A stretch of 64,000 nt of DNA, from assembly GCF_030009775.1 (NCBI RefSeq), contig NZ_JASCTH010000022.1:1-64000 (forward strand). The letters are read 5' to 3'. Below the pieces are notes generated by a model. The model did not search any database, was not told where the DNA came from, and saw nothing but the letters and a program-made list of their open reading frames with translations. Of the stretch, positions 32,282-43,480 are shown in pieces (within the stretch, counting starts at the first letter, position 1; each line of letters starts with the position of its first letter). The position numbers and the translations under genes were made by a program. Source of the stretch: Actinoplanes sandaracinus (lineage in GTDB: Bacteria; Actinomycetota; Actinomycetes; Mycobacteriales; Micromonosporaceae).

Positions 32282-33433
32282 TCAGCCGCGGGTGTAGGAG
32301 CCCATCATCTGCACCTCGCCGGTGCCCTCCAGGACCTCACCGACCTGCCACGCCTCGACGCCACGGCCGGTCAGGTAGGCCATCGCCCGGTCCGCGTCGT
32401 CGGCGGAGACGATCGCGAACATGCCGACACCCATGTTGAAGGTGGCCTCCATCTCCGAGTCCTCGATCCGGCCCTTGGCCTGGATCAGGTCGAAGATCGG
32501 CTGCGGGCGCCAGGTGGAGCGGTCCACCACGGCGTCCATGGTGCCCGGGAGGACGCGGTTCAGGTTGCCGGGGATGCCACCGCCGGTGACGTGCGAGAAG
32601 GCCCGCACCTCGGTCTCCTCGATCAGGCCCAGGCAGTCCTTGGCGTAGATCTTGGTGGGGGTGAGCAGCTCCTCACCCAGGGTGCGCTGGGTGCCGAAGT
32701 CGTCGACCACGGTGTCCAGCCGCATCCGGCCGGCGCCGAGCAGCACGTGCCGGACCAGCGAATAGCCGTTGGAGTGCAGGCCGGACGAGCGCATCGCGAT
32801 GACCGCGTCACCCAGCTCGACCCGCTCCTTGCCGAGGATCTCGCTCTCCTCGACCACACCGACACCGGTGGCGGAGACGTCGTACTCGTCGGGACGCAGC
32901 ACGCCCGGGTGTTCGGCCGTCTCGCCGCCCAGCAGGGCACAACCCGCATAGCGGCAACCGTCGGCGATACCGGCGCCGATCTCGGCCACCTTGTCCGGCA
33001 CGACCTCGCCACAGGCGATGTAGTCGAGCAGGAACAGCGGCTCGGCGCCACAGGCGACCAGGTCGTCGACGACCATGGCGACCAGGTCGATGCCGATCGT
33101 GTCGTGGATGTCGAGCTGCTGGGCGATCACCAGCTTGGTGCCCACGCCGTCGGTGGAGGAGGCGAGGATCGGGCTCTTGTATTTCGCCGTGTTCAGCCGG
33201 AACAGGCCGGAGAAGCCGCCCAGGTCACCGATCACCTCGGGCCGGGAGGTCTTCTTCACCTTCGACTTGAGCAGCTCGACAGCCCGGTCACCGGCGTGGA
33301 TCGAGACACCCGCGTCCGCGTACGTGGCCGAGCGCTTGCGCACTCCGCGGCCGGCGCCGGCGGTCCAAAGCTGACGGTCGCCTCCTTCGGCACCGTTGGA
33401 TCCGGCACTGCTGCGCTCGGACACGTGCGTCAC
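32282..33433 (-). CDS. purM: Phosphoribosylformylglycinamidine cyclo-ligase (AIR synthetase)
   Basis: A 383-residue enzyme that closes the imidazole ring of AIR using ATP. Family motifs are SSTDGVGTKLVIAQ, IGIDLVAMVVDDLVACGAEPL, GCALLGGETAEHPGV, GLHSNGYSLVR and HVTGGGIPGNLNRVLP. GTG 33433 follows GGGGAG. The stop of purF is 34 bases upstream, so purF and purM are co-transcribed. Confidence 0.96.
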   Translation of the reverse strand: MTHVSERSSAGSNGAEGGDRQLWTAGAGRGVRKRSATYADAGVSIHAGDRAVELLKSKVKKTSRPEVIGDLGGFSGLFRLNTAKYKSPILASSTDGVGTKLVIAQQLDIHDTIGIDLVAMVVDDLVACGAEPLFLLDYIACGEVVPDKVAEIGAGIADGCRYAGCALLGGETAEHPGVLRPDEYDVSATGVGVVEESEILGKERVELGDAVIAMRSSGLHSNGYSLVRHVLLGAGRMRLDTVVDDFGTQRTLGEELLTPTKIYAKDCLGLIEETEVRAFSHVTGGGIPGNLNRVLPGTMDAVVDRSTWRPQPIFDLIQAKGRIEDSEMEATFNMGVGMFAIVSADDADRAMAYLTGRGVEAWQVGEVLEGTGEVQMMGSYTRG

Positions 33434-33467
33434 GGTTCTCCCCTTAGCGGTTCTGTGTAACTGAAGG

Positions 33468-35078
33468 TCACGGGTGGTGCAGCGCGGTCGCGCCGCCAGG
33501 GCTGGCGACCAGCGGCTCCGATGCCGGACGGTCGTCGCCCGCGAACTCGCGGGCCTCATAGTCGGACTCTAGGTCGGCGACGGCGGCCGAGGCCGCCGCG
33601 GGAGTGGCGCCCGGCATCGCGGCCCGGCGGCCGACACCCTCCAGAACGTGCTTGCCGATCAGGTCGCCGGCCGGCAGCTCGATGGGGTACTCCCCGTCGA
33701 AGCAGGCCATGCAGAGCCGGGATTTCGGCTGCTCGGTCGCCTGCACCAGGTTGTCGAGCGACACGTAGCCCAGGCTGTCGGCGCCGATCGAGCGGCGGAT
33801 CCCGTCGAGCTCCAGGCCGTTGGCGATCAGCTCGGCCCGGGTCGCGAAGTCGATGCCGTAGAAACACGGCCACTTCACCGGCGGCGAGGAGATGCGGACG
33901 TGCACCTCGAGCGCGCCGGCCTCACGCAGCATCCGGATCTGAGCGCGCTGGGTGTTGCCGCGGACGATCGAGTCGTCGACCACGACGAGCCGCTTGCCGC
34001 GGACCACCTCGCGCAACGGGTTCAGTTTCAGCCGGATGCCGAGCTGCCGGATGGTCTGCGACGGCTGGATGAAGGTCCGGCCGACGTAGGCGTTCTTCAT
34101 GAAACCGGCGCTGTAGGGGATGCCGGAGGCCTCGGCGTAACCGATCGCGGCCGGGATGCCGGACTCCGGCACACCGATCACCAGATCGGCTTCGACCGGG
34201 TGCTCCCTGGCCAGCTTGCGGCCCACCTCGACGCGCGCGGAGTAGATGTTCCGGCCGGCGATGGTGGTGTCCGGGCGGGCGAGGTACACGTACTCGAAGA
34301 GGCAGCCCTTGGGCTCCGGCGCGGCGAACCGGCTGGAGCGCAGGCCGTGCTCGTCGATCGCGATGATCTCGCCCGGCTCGACCTCGCGGACGAAGCTCGC
34401 GCCGGTGATGTCCAGGGCGGCGGTCTCGCTGGCGACCACCCAGCCCCGCTCCATCCGGCCCAGCACCAGTGGGCGGACGCCCTGCGGGTCACGGGCGGCG
34501 TAAAGGGTGTGCTCGTCCATGAAGACGAAGCTGAAGGCGCCGCGCAGGGTCGGCAGCAGCTCCATCGCGGCGGCCTCGACCGAGAGGTCGGGACGGCCGG
34601 CCAGCAGCGTGGTGACCAGGGCGGTGTCAGACGTGGAGTCGCCGACCTCGAGGCCGCGGTCGGCGACCTCCTTGGCCAGCTCGGCGGTGTTCACCAGGTT
34701 GCCGTTGTGGGCCAGCGCGATCGTCGTGCCGGCCGGGGTGGCCCGGATGGTGGGCTGGGCGTTTTCCCAGTTGGAGCCGCCGGTCGTGGAATAACGTGCG
34801 TGGCCGATCGCGAGATGGCCACGGAGGCTGGCCAGCGTCGGCTCGTCGAACACCTGCGAGACCAGGCCGATGTCCTTGTAGACCACCACGCCCGAGCCGT
34901 CGCTCACCGCGATGCCGGCGGCTTCCTGTCCTCGGTGCTGGAGTGCGTAGAGCCCGAAGTACGTGAGTTTGGCGACCTCTTCCTCGGGGGCCCAGACGCC
35001 GAAGACGCCGCAGGCATCCTGGGGGCCGCGCTCCTGGGGGTCGAGATCGTCGGTCAATCGGCCGTCGCCTCGGGGCAC
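33468..35078 (-). CDS. purF: Amidophosphoribosyltransferase
   Basis: A 536-residue enzyme catalysing the committed step of purine synthesis (PRPP + Gln). It carries a 22-residue propeptide, cleaved to expose the N-terminal nucleophile Cys23 in DACGVFGVW. The glutaminase half has GHARYSTTGGSNWENAQP. The PRTase half has the PRPP loop RLVVVDDSIVRGNTQRAQI. Late Cys in LCMACFDGEYP match the Fe-S-containing class. GTG 35078 is the start. The C-terminal 50 residues are Ala-rich and variable. Confidence 0.96.
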   Translation of the reverse strand: MPRGDGRLTDDLDPQERGPQDACGVFGVWAPEEEVAKLTYFGLYALQHRGQEAAGIAVSDGSGVVVYKDIGLVSQVFDEPTLASLRGHLAIGHARYSTTGGSNWENAQPTIRATPAGTTIALAHNGNLVNTAELAKEVADRGLEVGDSTSDTALVTTLLAGRPDLSVEAAAMELLPTLRGAFSFVFMDEHTLYAARDPQGVRPLVLGRMERGWVVASETAALDITGASFVREVEPGEIIAIDEHGLRSSRFAAPEPKGCLFEYVYLARPDTTIAGRNIYSARVEVGRKLAREHPVEADLVIGVPESGIPAAIGYAEASGIPYSAGFMKNAYVGRTFIQPSQTIRQLGIRLKLNPLREVVRGKRLVVVDDSIVRGNTQRAQIRMLREAGALEVHVRISSPPVKWPCFYGIDFATRAELIANGLELDGIRRSIGADSLGYVSLDNLVQATEQPKSRLCMACFDGEYPIELPAGDLIGKHVLEGVGRRAAMPGATPAAASAAVADLESDYEAREFAGDDRPASEPLVASPGGATALHHP

Positions 35079-35220
35079 CTGCTCGCTCCCTCATGTCGGA
35101 ACTGCACGGACCCTGGTCGTCATCGGCATCCGCTCGAATCTGGCCGAGTCCGATCTGCCCGAACTCGCTGGTCCGTCCGACCGCCCAGTGTACGCGAGCC
35201 CGAGGGAACGGCACCCGGGC

Positions 35221-35583
35221 TCATCGGCCGACGAGCGGCAGGTACTCGGACAGATCGGTACGGACACCGCTGGCACGGATCCGGCCGTCGTGAACGGCGT
35301 CGTTCCACTGCACCCGGCCGGTGGCCACGAGCAGCCAGGTCGCCGGATCCGTTTCGACCACATTGGGGGGTGTGCCGCGGGTGTGCCGCGGGCCGGCGAC
35401 GCACTGAATCGCGCCGAAAGGCGGAATCCGCACCTCCACCGAACGGCCAGGCGCTTGCCGGGACAACTCGGTCAGCAGTGCTCGCACCGCGTCACGGAGC
35501 ACCGTGCGGTCGGGTTCGACACCCCGGTCCAGCGCGTCCAACGCCGCGGCGACCGGTTGGGAATTATTGTGCGCAGGTGACAT
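35221..35583 (-). CDS. Sterol carrier-like (SCP2) protein of the purine locus
   Basis: A 120-residue protein from ATG 35583. It resembles the short sterol-carrier-family proteins that accompany purF in actinobacteria: ALLTELSRQAPGRSVEVRIP, PFGAIQCVAG and a TDPATWLLVATGRVQWNDAV segment. The fold would bind a hydrophobic ligand, but the role in the purine locus is unknown. It lies 142 bases upstream of purF on the same strand. Confidence 0.75.
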   Translation of the reverse strand: MSPAHNNSQPVAAALDALDRGVEPDRTVLRDAVRALLTELSRQAPGRSVEVRIPPFGAIQCVAGPRHTRGTPPNVVETDPATWLLVATGRVQWNDAVHDGRIRASGVRTDLSEYLPLVGR

Positions 35584-35737
35584 GTCGGGACGATACGACC
35601 CGAGCTGAGGAGAACGGCACACCGCCCTGGGTCGCGCGAGTGACGTATGACAAGGCATAGTTGCCGACGGTGTGCACGTCGTGGGATCCACCGGACATCG
35701 AAGAAACCGGGGACCGCGCGACCGGAAGGCGGTGGAC

Positions 35738-37558
35738 GTGAGAACGCACCTACGAGCCCGGACTACCCAGGCCGGTGCGTTGCTGGCACTGGTCATCGGC
35801 ATGGTGGCCGGTGTTCCGACGGCTGCCCTGGCGGCGCCTCCAGAGGTGTCGATCGGCTCTGTGTCAGCGCGGAACGTCGCGTCGGGTTCCACTGTAACCA
35901 TCCGCTACACCGTAAGTAACCCCGGGGGCGGCGGCGAGGGCGGCAACGGGCGCGTCGACATCGCCGTCACCGGCATGGGCTGCAGCGGCGACTGCAGCCC
36001 CAGCCGGGAGATCAACAACCCGGAGAGCTTCGAGGCGACCCTCACCGCTCCGGCCGTGCCGGCGGGCCAGACAAAGACGGTGACGGTCAGCGTCACCGCC
36101 ACGGTGTCCGGCGAGCAGCCCGGCGTCGCGACCGCGGACATCACGGTCGAGGGGCCCGCCGCGCCGACGACCGTGCGCCAGGTGTCCGGCCGCATCAAGA
36201 ACGACGACGGCGCCCGGGTGGCCGGCGTGCAGGTCGTGATGAAGGACAGCCAGGGCCACAGCTACACCGCCACCACCGACAACAGCGGCGGCTACTCGTT
36301 CACCTCGACGGACGCCAAGCCGATCGCGGCCGGCACGATCCAGGTCGCCGCGGCCAAGGCCGGCTACGAGGCCGCCCAGGTCAGCGTCCAGGGCGCCGCC
36401 GGCCGTACGGTGAACGTGCCTCTCACGATCAAGAAGGCCGCCACGACGAGCACCTCGCCGACTCCGTCGTCGAGCACCTCGACCAAGGCTCAGGCCACCA
36501 CTGACGCGGCCGAGGACGACCCCACCGACGAGAACAGCAAGATCCCGATCGACCAGGGTCTCGACAAGACCGCGAGCACCGATGAGGGCGGCAGCAGCTG
36601 GCTGCTGATCGTCATGGGCGGCCTGCTCGTCGCCGCCGGTATCGGCGCGATGGTGCTGGTGTGGCTACGGCGCAAGAACGCCGACAAGCTCAGCTCGGAC
36701 ACCGGCGTCGGCAAGGCGGTCCCGGCGAGTGCCGGGGGCTTCGACGCCACCCGGGTGGCCGCGCCGGTGGGCGCCGGCCGCGGAGACGCCACGATGATCG
36801 CTCCGGCCGCCGGTCTCGGTGGTGCGATGGGCGCCGGTCTCGGTGGCGCGATGGGCGCCGGCATGCCCGCCGACTTGAGTAACGCGCCCACGATGATCCA
36901 CCGACCGGCCGAGGACGAGTTCCCGGACCCGTACGGCGCTCCGCTGCCCCCCGGTGGCGGCTTCGGCGGCAACCAGTGGGACAACCCGCAGGGTGGCGGG
37001 AACTACGCCACGCAGCCGTACGGCCAGCACGGCGCGGCTCCCGGTGGCGGTTACAACGACCCCGGCCAGCCGCGGTACGACGAGCACACCAACCTGTACC
37101 AGCCCGAGCAGCCGCAGCAGCCGCAGCGCTACGACGAGCACACCAGCCTCTACCAGCCCGAGCAGGGCGGTGGGTACGGCGACGCCAACTACGGCGGCGC
37201 CGGTTACGAGCAGGGTGGCTACGACCAGCAGCAGGCCGGCTACGGCGACCAGGGCGGCTGGGCCGGCCAGGAACAGGGCGGCTACGGGCCGCAGGCCGGT
37301 TACGAGCAGCACCCGGGCGCCGGCTACCCCCAGCAGGGCGGCTACGACCAGGGCGGCTACGACCAGCAGGGGGGGACCTACGGCGCTGGTTACGACCAGC
37401 CGCAGCAGGCCGGTTACGAGCAGCCGCAGGCCGGCTGGGAGGACCAGCAGCACCAGCAGGGAGGTTATCCGCCTCCGGCGACGCCGCCGTCACCGCCGCA
37501 GCAGGGCGGCACGTATGGCAACAACGGTCAGCGCCCGAACCGTGAGTGGAACGAATAG
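35738..37558 (+). CDS. Membrane-anchored surface protein with Ig-like/carboxypeptidase-regulatory domains and Gln/Gly/Tyr-rich cytoplasmic tail
   Basis: About 606 residues from GTG 35738, which follows GGAAGGCGG. Order: signal peptide (AGALLALVIGMVAGVPTAALA); a beta-sandwich of about 110 residues with two Cys (GMGCSGDCSPS); a carboxypeptidase regulatory-like domain (VSGRIKNDDGARVAGVQVVM, NSGGYSFTSTDA); a Ser/Thr/Pro stretch; one transmembrane helix (WLLIVMGGLLVAAGIGAMVL); and a 270-residue cytoplasmic tail. The tail first has Thr motifs (DATRV, DATMI, APTMI), then repeats such as YDEHTNLYQPEQ and GGYDQGGYDQQ. The Thr motifs resemble Ser/Thr-kinase or FHA target sites. Function unknown; possibly an envelope sensor. 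Confidence 0.75.
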   Translation: MRTHLRARTTQAGALLALVIGMVAGVPTAALAAPPEVSIGSVSARNVASGSTVTIRYTVSNPGGGGEGGNGRVDIAVTGMGCSGDCSPSREINNPESFEATLTAPAVPAGQTKTVTVSVTATVSGEQPGVATADITVEGPAAPTTVRQVSGRIKNDDGARVAGVQVVMKDSQGHSYTATTDNSGGYSFTSTDAKPIAAGTIQVAAAKAGYEAAQVSVQGAAGRTVNVPLTIKKAATTSTSPTPSSSTSTKAQATTDAAEDDPTDENSKIPIDQGLDKTASTDEGGSSWLLIVMGGLLVAAGIGAMVLVWLRRKNADKLSSDTGVGKAVPASAGGFDATRVAAPVGAGRGDATMIAPAAGLGGAMGAGLGGAMGAGMPADLSNAPTMIHRPAEDEFPDPYGAPLPPGGGFGGNQWDNPQGGGNYATQPYGQHGAAPGGGYNDPGQPRYDEHTNLYQPEQPQQPQRYDEHTSLYQPEQGGGYGDANYGGAGYEQGGYDQQQAGYGDQGGWAGQEQGGYGPQAGYEQHPGAGYPQQGGYDQGGYDQQGGTYGAGYDQPQQAGYEQPQAGWEDQQHQQGGYPPPATPPSPPQQGGTYGNNGQRPNREWNE

Positions 37559-37573
37559 CCACAGCGACCGAAC

Positions 37574-37612
37574 GATGAGGGCCCCCGCGCTTGATGCGCG
37601 GGGGCCCTCATC
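37574..37612. terminator. Terminator after the surface protein gene
   Basis: A perfect 17-base stem GATGAGGGCCCCCGCGC and its complement with a five-base loop (TTGAT) starts 15 bases after the stop codon. Confidence 0.75.
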
Positions 37613-37648
37613 GCGTGTACCGAGCGGTGTACCCGGTGGTGTACCGAA

Positions 37649-37680
37649 AAGGCCGGCCGACGAGAACGTCGGCCGGCCTT
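37649..37680 (-). terminator. Terminator of the purSQL operon
   Basis: A perfect 14-base stem AAGGCCGGCCGACG / CGTCGGCCGGCCTT with a four-base loop is followed on the minus strand by UUUU. It lies 13 bases downstream of the purL stop. Three copies of GTGTACC lie between this and the preceding hairpin. Confidence 0.85.
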
Positions 37681-37693
37681 CAACGTGGTGCGG

Positions 37694-40185
<2,492 letters not shown>

Positions 40186-40189
<4 letters not shown>

Positions 40190-40881
40190 TTCTGTCCCCC
40201 TGCGAGCTGACCGTCCGCTGCCAGGTTCCGCAGGACGGAGGTGAAGAAGCCGAGGCCGTCCAGCGACGGGCCGGTCAGCGCCTCCACGGCGTGTTCCGGG
40301 TGCGGCATGATGCCGACGACGTTGCCGGCCTCGTTGGTGATGCCGGCGATGTCGCGCTGCGAGCCGTTCGGGTTGCCACGGATGTAGCGCGCGACGACTC
40401 GGCCCTCGGCCTCGAGCTGGTCGAGGGTGCGAGCGTCGGCGACGAAGCAGCCCTCGCCGTTCTTCACCGGGATCAGGATCTCCTGGCCGGCGGTGAAGCG
40501 GTTGGTCCAGGCGGTGTTGGTCGCCTCGACCTTGAGCCACTGGTCGCGGTTGCGGAAGTGCAGGTGCTGGTTCCGGGTCAGGGCGCCGGGCAGCAGGTGC
40601 GCCTCGCACAGGACCTGGAAGCCGTTGCAGATGCCGAGCACGGGCAGCCCGCCGCGTGCCGCATCGATGATGGACTCCATCACCGGCGCGAACCGGGCGA
40701 TGGCGCCGCAGCGCAGATAGTCGCCGTAAGAGAATCCGCCGGGGAGCACGACAGCGTCGACGCCCTGCAGGTCCGGGTCGCCGTGCCAGAGGCGGACGGC
40801 CTCGGCGCCGGCGATCCGGGCGGCGCGGGCGGCGTCCCCGTCGTCGAGCGATCCAGGGAAGGTGACCACACCGATCCGCAT
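40186..40881 (-). CDS. purQ: Phosphoribosylformylglycinamidine synthase glutaminase subunit PurQ
   Basis: A 231-residue class I glutamine amidotransferase that delivers ammonia to PurL. The nucleophile Cys lies in VLGICNGFQVL; the start is MRIGVVTFPGSLDDGDAARA; the His/Glu pair is in IMPHPEHAVE. It starts two bases after purS and its stop overlaps purL. Confidence 0.96.
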
Positions 40882-40883
40882 GG

Positions 40884-41141
40884 TCAGGCGACCTCCGCCG
40901 CGGCGGTCTCCACGAGCCGGATCTCGAAGTCCTCGATCACCGGGTTGGCGAGCAGCTTGTCGGCGATCTCCCGAGCCCGGTCAAGGTCGGGTTCACCGGC
41001 AAAGTCGATCTCGATCCGGCGGCCGATGCGGACAGATGTGACATCGGTGACGCCGAGCCGGGGCAGGGCATTCGCCACCGCTTGACCCTGTGGGTCGAGG
41101 ATCTCCGGCTTGAGCATGACGTCGACCACGACGCGAGCCAC
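40884..41141 (-). CDS. purS: Phosphoribosylformylglycinamidine synthase subunit PurS
   Basis: An 85-residue PurS (MARVVVDVMLKPEILDPQGQ start; VRIGRRIEIDF). It bridges PurQ and PurL. GTG 41141 has AGGAG five bases upstream. GTG 41147 would be directly on the Shine-Dalgarno, so the shorter form is chosen. First gene of purSQL. Confidence 0.94.
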   Translation of the reverse strand: MARVVVDVMLKPEILDPQGQAVANALPRLGVTDVTSVRIGRRIEIDFAGEPDLDRAREIADKLLANPVIEDFEIRLVETAAAEVA

Positions 41142-41376
41142 GGGCACTCCTGACTGATAGGTGTAAGCACGCGAAGCCTACCCGGTGGGGCCCGCGCACA
41201 AGCCGGGGGCCGGTGTCAACAGCCCGACCCGAGCGTCATTGAGCAGGGCATGCGCGTTCACATCCCGGCCATCACTTAGTGATATGTATCAATTGGGTTC
41301 TGGGGCGGACGGCGTACCGGCCGTAGTTTGCATTTGTCGATTTCGATTTAATATTCCCCCAGAAGGAGATCTCGAC

Positions 41377-42054
41377 GTGCGCATTCGACTCCTGGCCGCC
41401 GTCGCCGGTGCGGTCACGGCCCTGGTCGCCCCCACCGCCGCCCACGCTGACGAACCCGTCACCCCGTTCATCATCGGCGGCGGCACCGTCGCCTCGGCGC
41501 CGTGGGCCGCCGCCGTGCTGAGCAACGGCAGCTTCACCTGCTCCGGCACGATCATCTCGGCCAACTACGTGCTCACCGCACGGCACTGCGTGAGCGGCGC
41601 CATGTCGGTACGCGTCGGCAGCGTCAACCGGACCTCGGGCGGCGTCACCCGTACCGTCTCGTCGTCCGCCTCCCGGTACGACCTCGCCCTGCTCCGCCTG
41701 AGCAGCCCGGTCAACACCACCTACATGCCGCTGTCCAGCGCCTACCCGCCGGTCAACTCGACGAACTCGATCTACGGCTGGGGCATGACCTGTTACTCGG
41801 GCTGCTCGGCGTCGACGACCCTGAAGACCGCCACCGTGCGTGTCACCTCGACCAACGCGACCGATGCCTACAACGGCCGGGCGATCGCCAGCACCCGCGT
41901 CAACGGCAACGCGTGGCGTGGCGACTCGGGCGGCCCGCAGGTCTACAACGGCGCCCAGGTGGGCGTCGCGTCGACCGCGGACGGCTCGAGCCGCCAGTAC
42001 TACGGCAGTGTCGCCTACAACCGCGCGTGGATCTCGACCACCGCGGGCGTCTGA
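41377..42054 (+). CDS. Secreted trypsin-like serine protease
   Basis: A 225-residue S1-family protease. GTG 41377 follows AGAAGGAG and encodes a signal peptide (LLAAVAGAVTALVAPTAAHA), a short propeptide and the mature start FIIGGGTVASAPW. The triad is visible: His70 (LTARHC), Asp102 (RYDLALL) and Ser184 (GDSGGP). Cys pairs fit the standard disulfides. It lies in the purine locus as a single plus-strand gene between purS and purB. Upstream (41285-41370) is AT-rich and probably its promoter. Confidence 0.92.
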   Translation: MRIRLLAAVAGAVTALVAPTAAHADEPVTPFIIGGGTVASAPWAAAVLSNGSFTCSGTIISANYVLTARHCVSGAMSVRVGSVNRTSGGVTRTVSSSASRYDLALLRLSSPVNTTYMPLSSAYPPVNSTNSIYGWGMTCYSGCSASTTLKTATVRVTSTNATDAYNGRAIASTRVNGNAWRGDSGGPQVYNGAQVGVASTADGSSRQYYGSVAYNRAWISTTAGV

Positions 42055-42058
42055 CGAC

Positions 42059-43480
42059 TCAGAGGATCGGCGCGGGTGCGTACGCCGCCGCCTCCGGATG
42101 CCGGGCGACGATCTCGGCGATCCGGTCGGCGACCGCACGCACCTGCGCCGGCGCCGCGCCGACGAAGGCGGCACGGTCCGCCACCAGGGTGTCGATCTCG
42201 GCACGCGACAGCTTCAGGCGCTCGTCGGCCGCGAGGCGGTCGAAGAGGTCGTTGACCGCGGCGCCCTTCTCCCGCATGGCCAGCGCGACACCGACCGCGT
42301 GCTCCTTGATCACCTCGTGCGCGACCTCCCGGCCGACGCCCTTGCGCACCGCCGCGACCAGTACCTTCGTGGTGGCCAGGAACGGCAGGAAGCGGTCCAG
42401 CTCGCGGGCGACGACCGCGGGGTACGCCCCGAACTCGTCCAGCACCGTGAGGAACGTCTGGAACAGCCCGTCGGCGGCGAAGAACGCGTCCGGCAGCGCG
42501 ACCCGGCGCACCACCGAGCAGGAGACGTCACCCTCGTTCCACTGGTCACCGGCCAGCTCGCCGACCATCGAGAGGTAACCGCGGACGATCACCGCGAGGC
42601 CGTTGACCCGCTCCGAGGACCGGGTGTTCATCTTGTGCGGCATCGCCGAGGAGCCGACCTGGCCGGGCTTGAATCCCTCGGTCACCAGCTCCTGGCCGAC
42701 CATCAGGCGGATCGTGGTGGCCAGCGAGGACGGGCCGGCGACGATCTGGGCCAGCGCGGACACCACGTCGAAATCGAGCGATCGCGGGTAGACCTGGCCG
42801 ACGCTGGACAGCACCCGGGCGAACCCGAGGTGCTCGGCGACCTTGGTCTCCAGAGCGGCGGCCTTGTCGAAGTCGCCGTCGAAGAGGTCGAGCTGGTCGG
42901 CGGCGGTGCCGACCGGGCCCTTGATGCCACGCAGCGGGTAACGGCCGATCAGGTCGTCCAGCCGCTCGTACGCGATCAGCAGCTCCTCCGCCGCCGAGGC
43001 GAACCGCTTGCCGAGCGTGGTGGCCTGCGCCGCGACGTTGTGCGACCGGCCGGTCATCACCAGGTCGGAGTGCTCGACGGCGAGCGCGGCCAGGCGGGTC
43101 AGCGTGGCCACCACCCGGCTCCGGATCAGTTCCAGGGACGCCCGGATCTGCAGCTGCTCGACGTTCTCCGTCAGATCGCGGGAGGTCATTCCCTTGTGAA
43201 TCTGCTCGAAGCCGGCCAGCTCGCTGAACTCCTCGATGCGGGCCTTCACGTCGTGCCGGGTGATCCGCTCACGGGCGGCGATCGACTCGAGGTCGACCCG
43301 GTCGAGAACCGCCTCATACGCCTCGACGGCGCCCTCGGGCACGTCGACGCCGAGATCACGCTGAGCCTTCAGGACCGCGAGCCAGAGCTTGCGCTCCATC
43401 CGGATCTTCTCCTCCGGGGACCAGAGGGTGACGAGATCGGCGGAGGCGTACCGGGCGGCGAGCACGTTCGGGATGGTCAC
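42059..43480 (-). CDS. purB: Adenylosuccinate lyase
   Basis: A 473-residue fumarase/aspartase-superfamily lyase acting at two steps, on SAICAR and adenylosuccinate. Seen: ITRHDVKARIEEFSELAG, KGMTSRDLTENVEQL, TGRSHNVAAQATTLGKRFAS and the signature GSSAMPHKMNTRSSERVNGL. GTG 43480 overlaps the stop of the MFS gene's reading (GTGA), so arsR, mfs and purB form a coupled chain. Confidence 0.95.
   Translation of the reverse strand: MTIPNVLAARYASADLVTLWSPEEKIRMERKLWLAVLKAQRDLGVDVPEGAVEAYEAVLDRVDLESIAARERITRHDVKARIEEFSELAGFEQIHKGMTSRDLTENVEQLQIRASLELIRSRVVATLTRLAALAVEHSDLVMTGRSHNVAAQATTLGKRFASAAEELLIAYERLDDLIGRYPLRGIKGPVGTAADQLDLFDGDFDKAAALETKVAEHLGFARVLSSVGQVYPRSLDFDVVSALAQIVAGPSSLATTIRLMVGQELVTEGFKPGQVGSSAMPHKMNTRSSERVNGLAVIVRGYLSMVGELAGDQWNEGDVSCSVVRRVALPDAFFAADGLFQTFLTVLDEFGAYPAVVARELDRFLPFLATTKVLVAAVRKGVGREVAHEVIKEHAVGVALAMREKGAAVNDLFDRLAADERLKLSRAEIDTLVADRAAFVGAAPAQVRAVADRIAEIVARHPEAAAYAPAPIL

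Noticed and set aside
33648..35660. 670-codon plus-strand frame opposite purF
   Set aside because: Antisense shadow of purF and the SCP2-like gene; typical GC-rich open frame.
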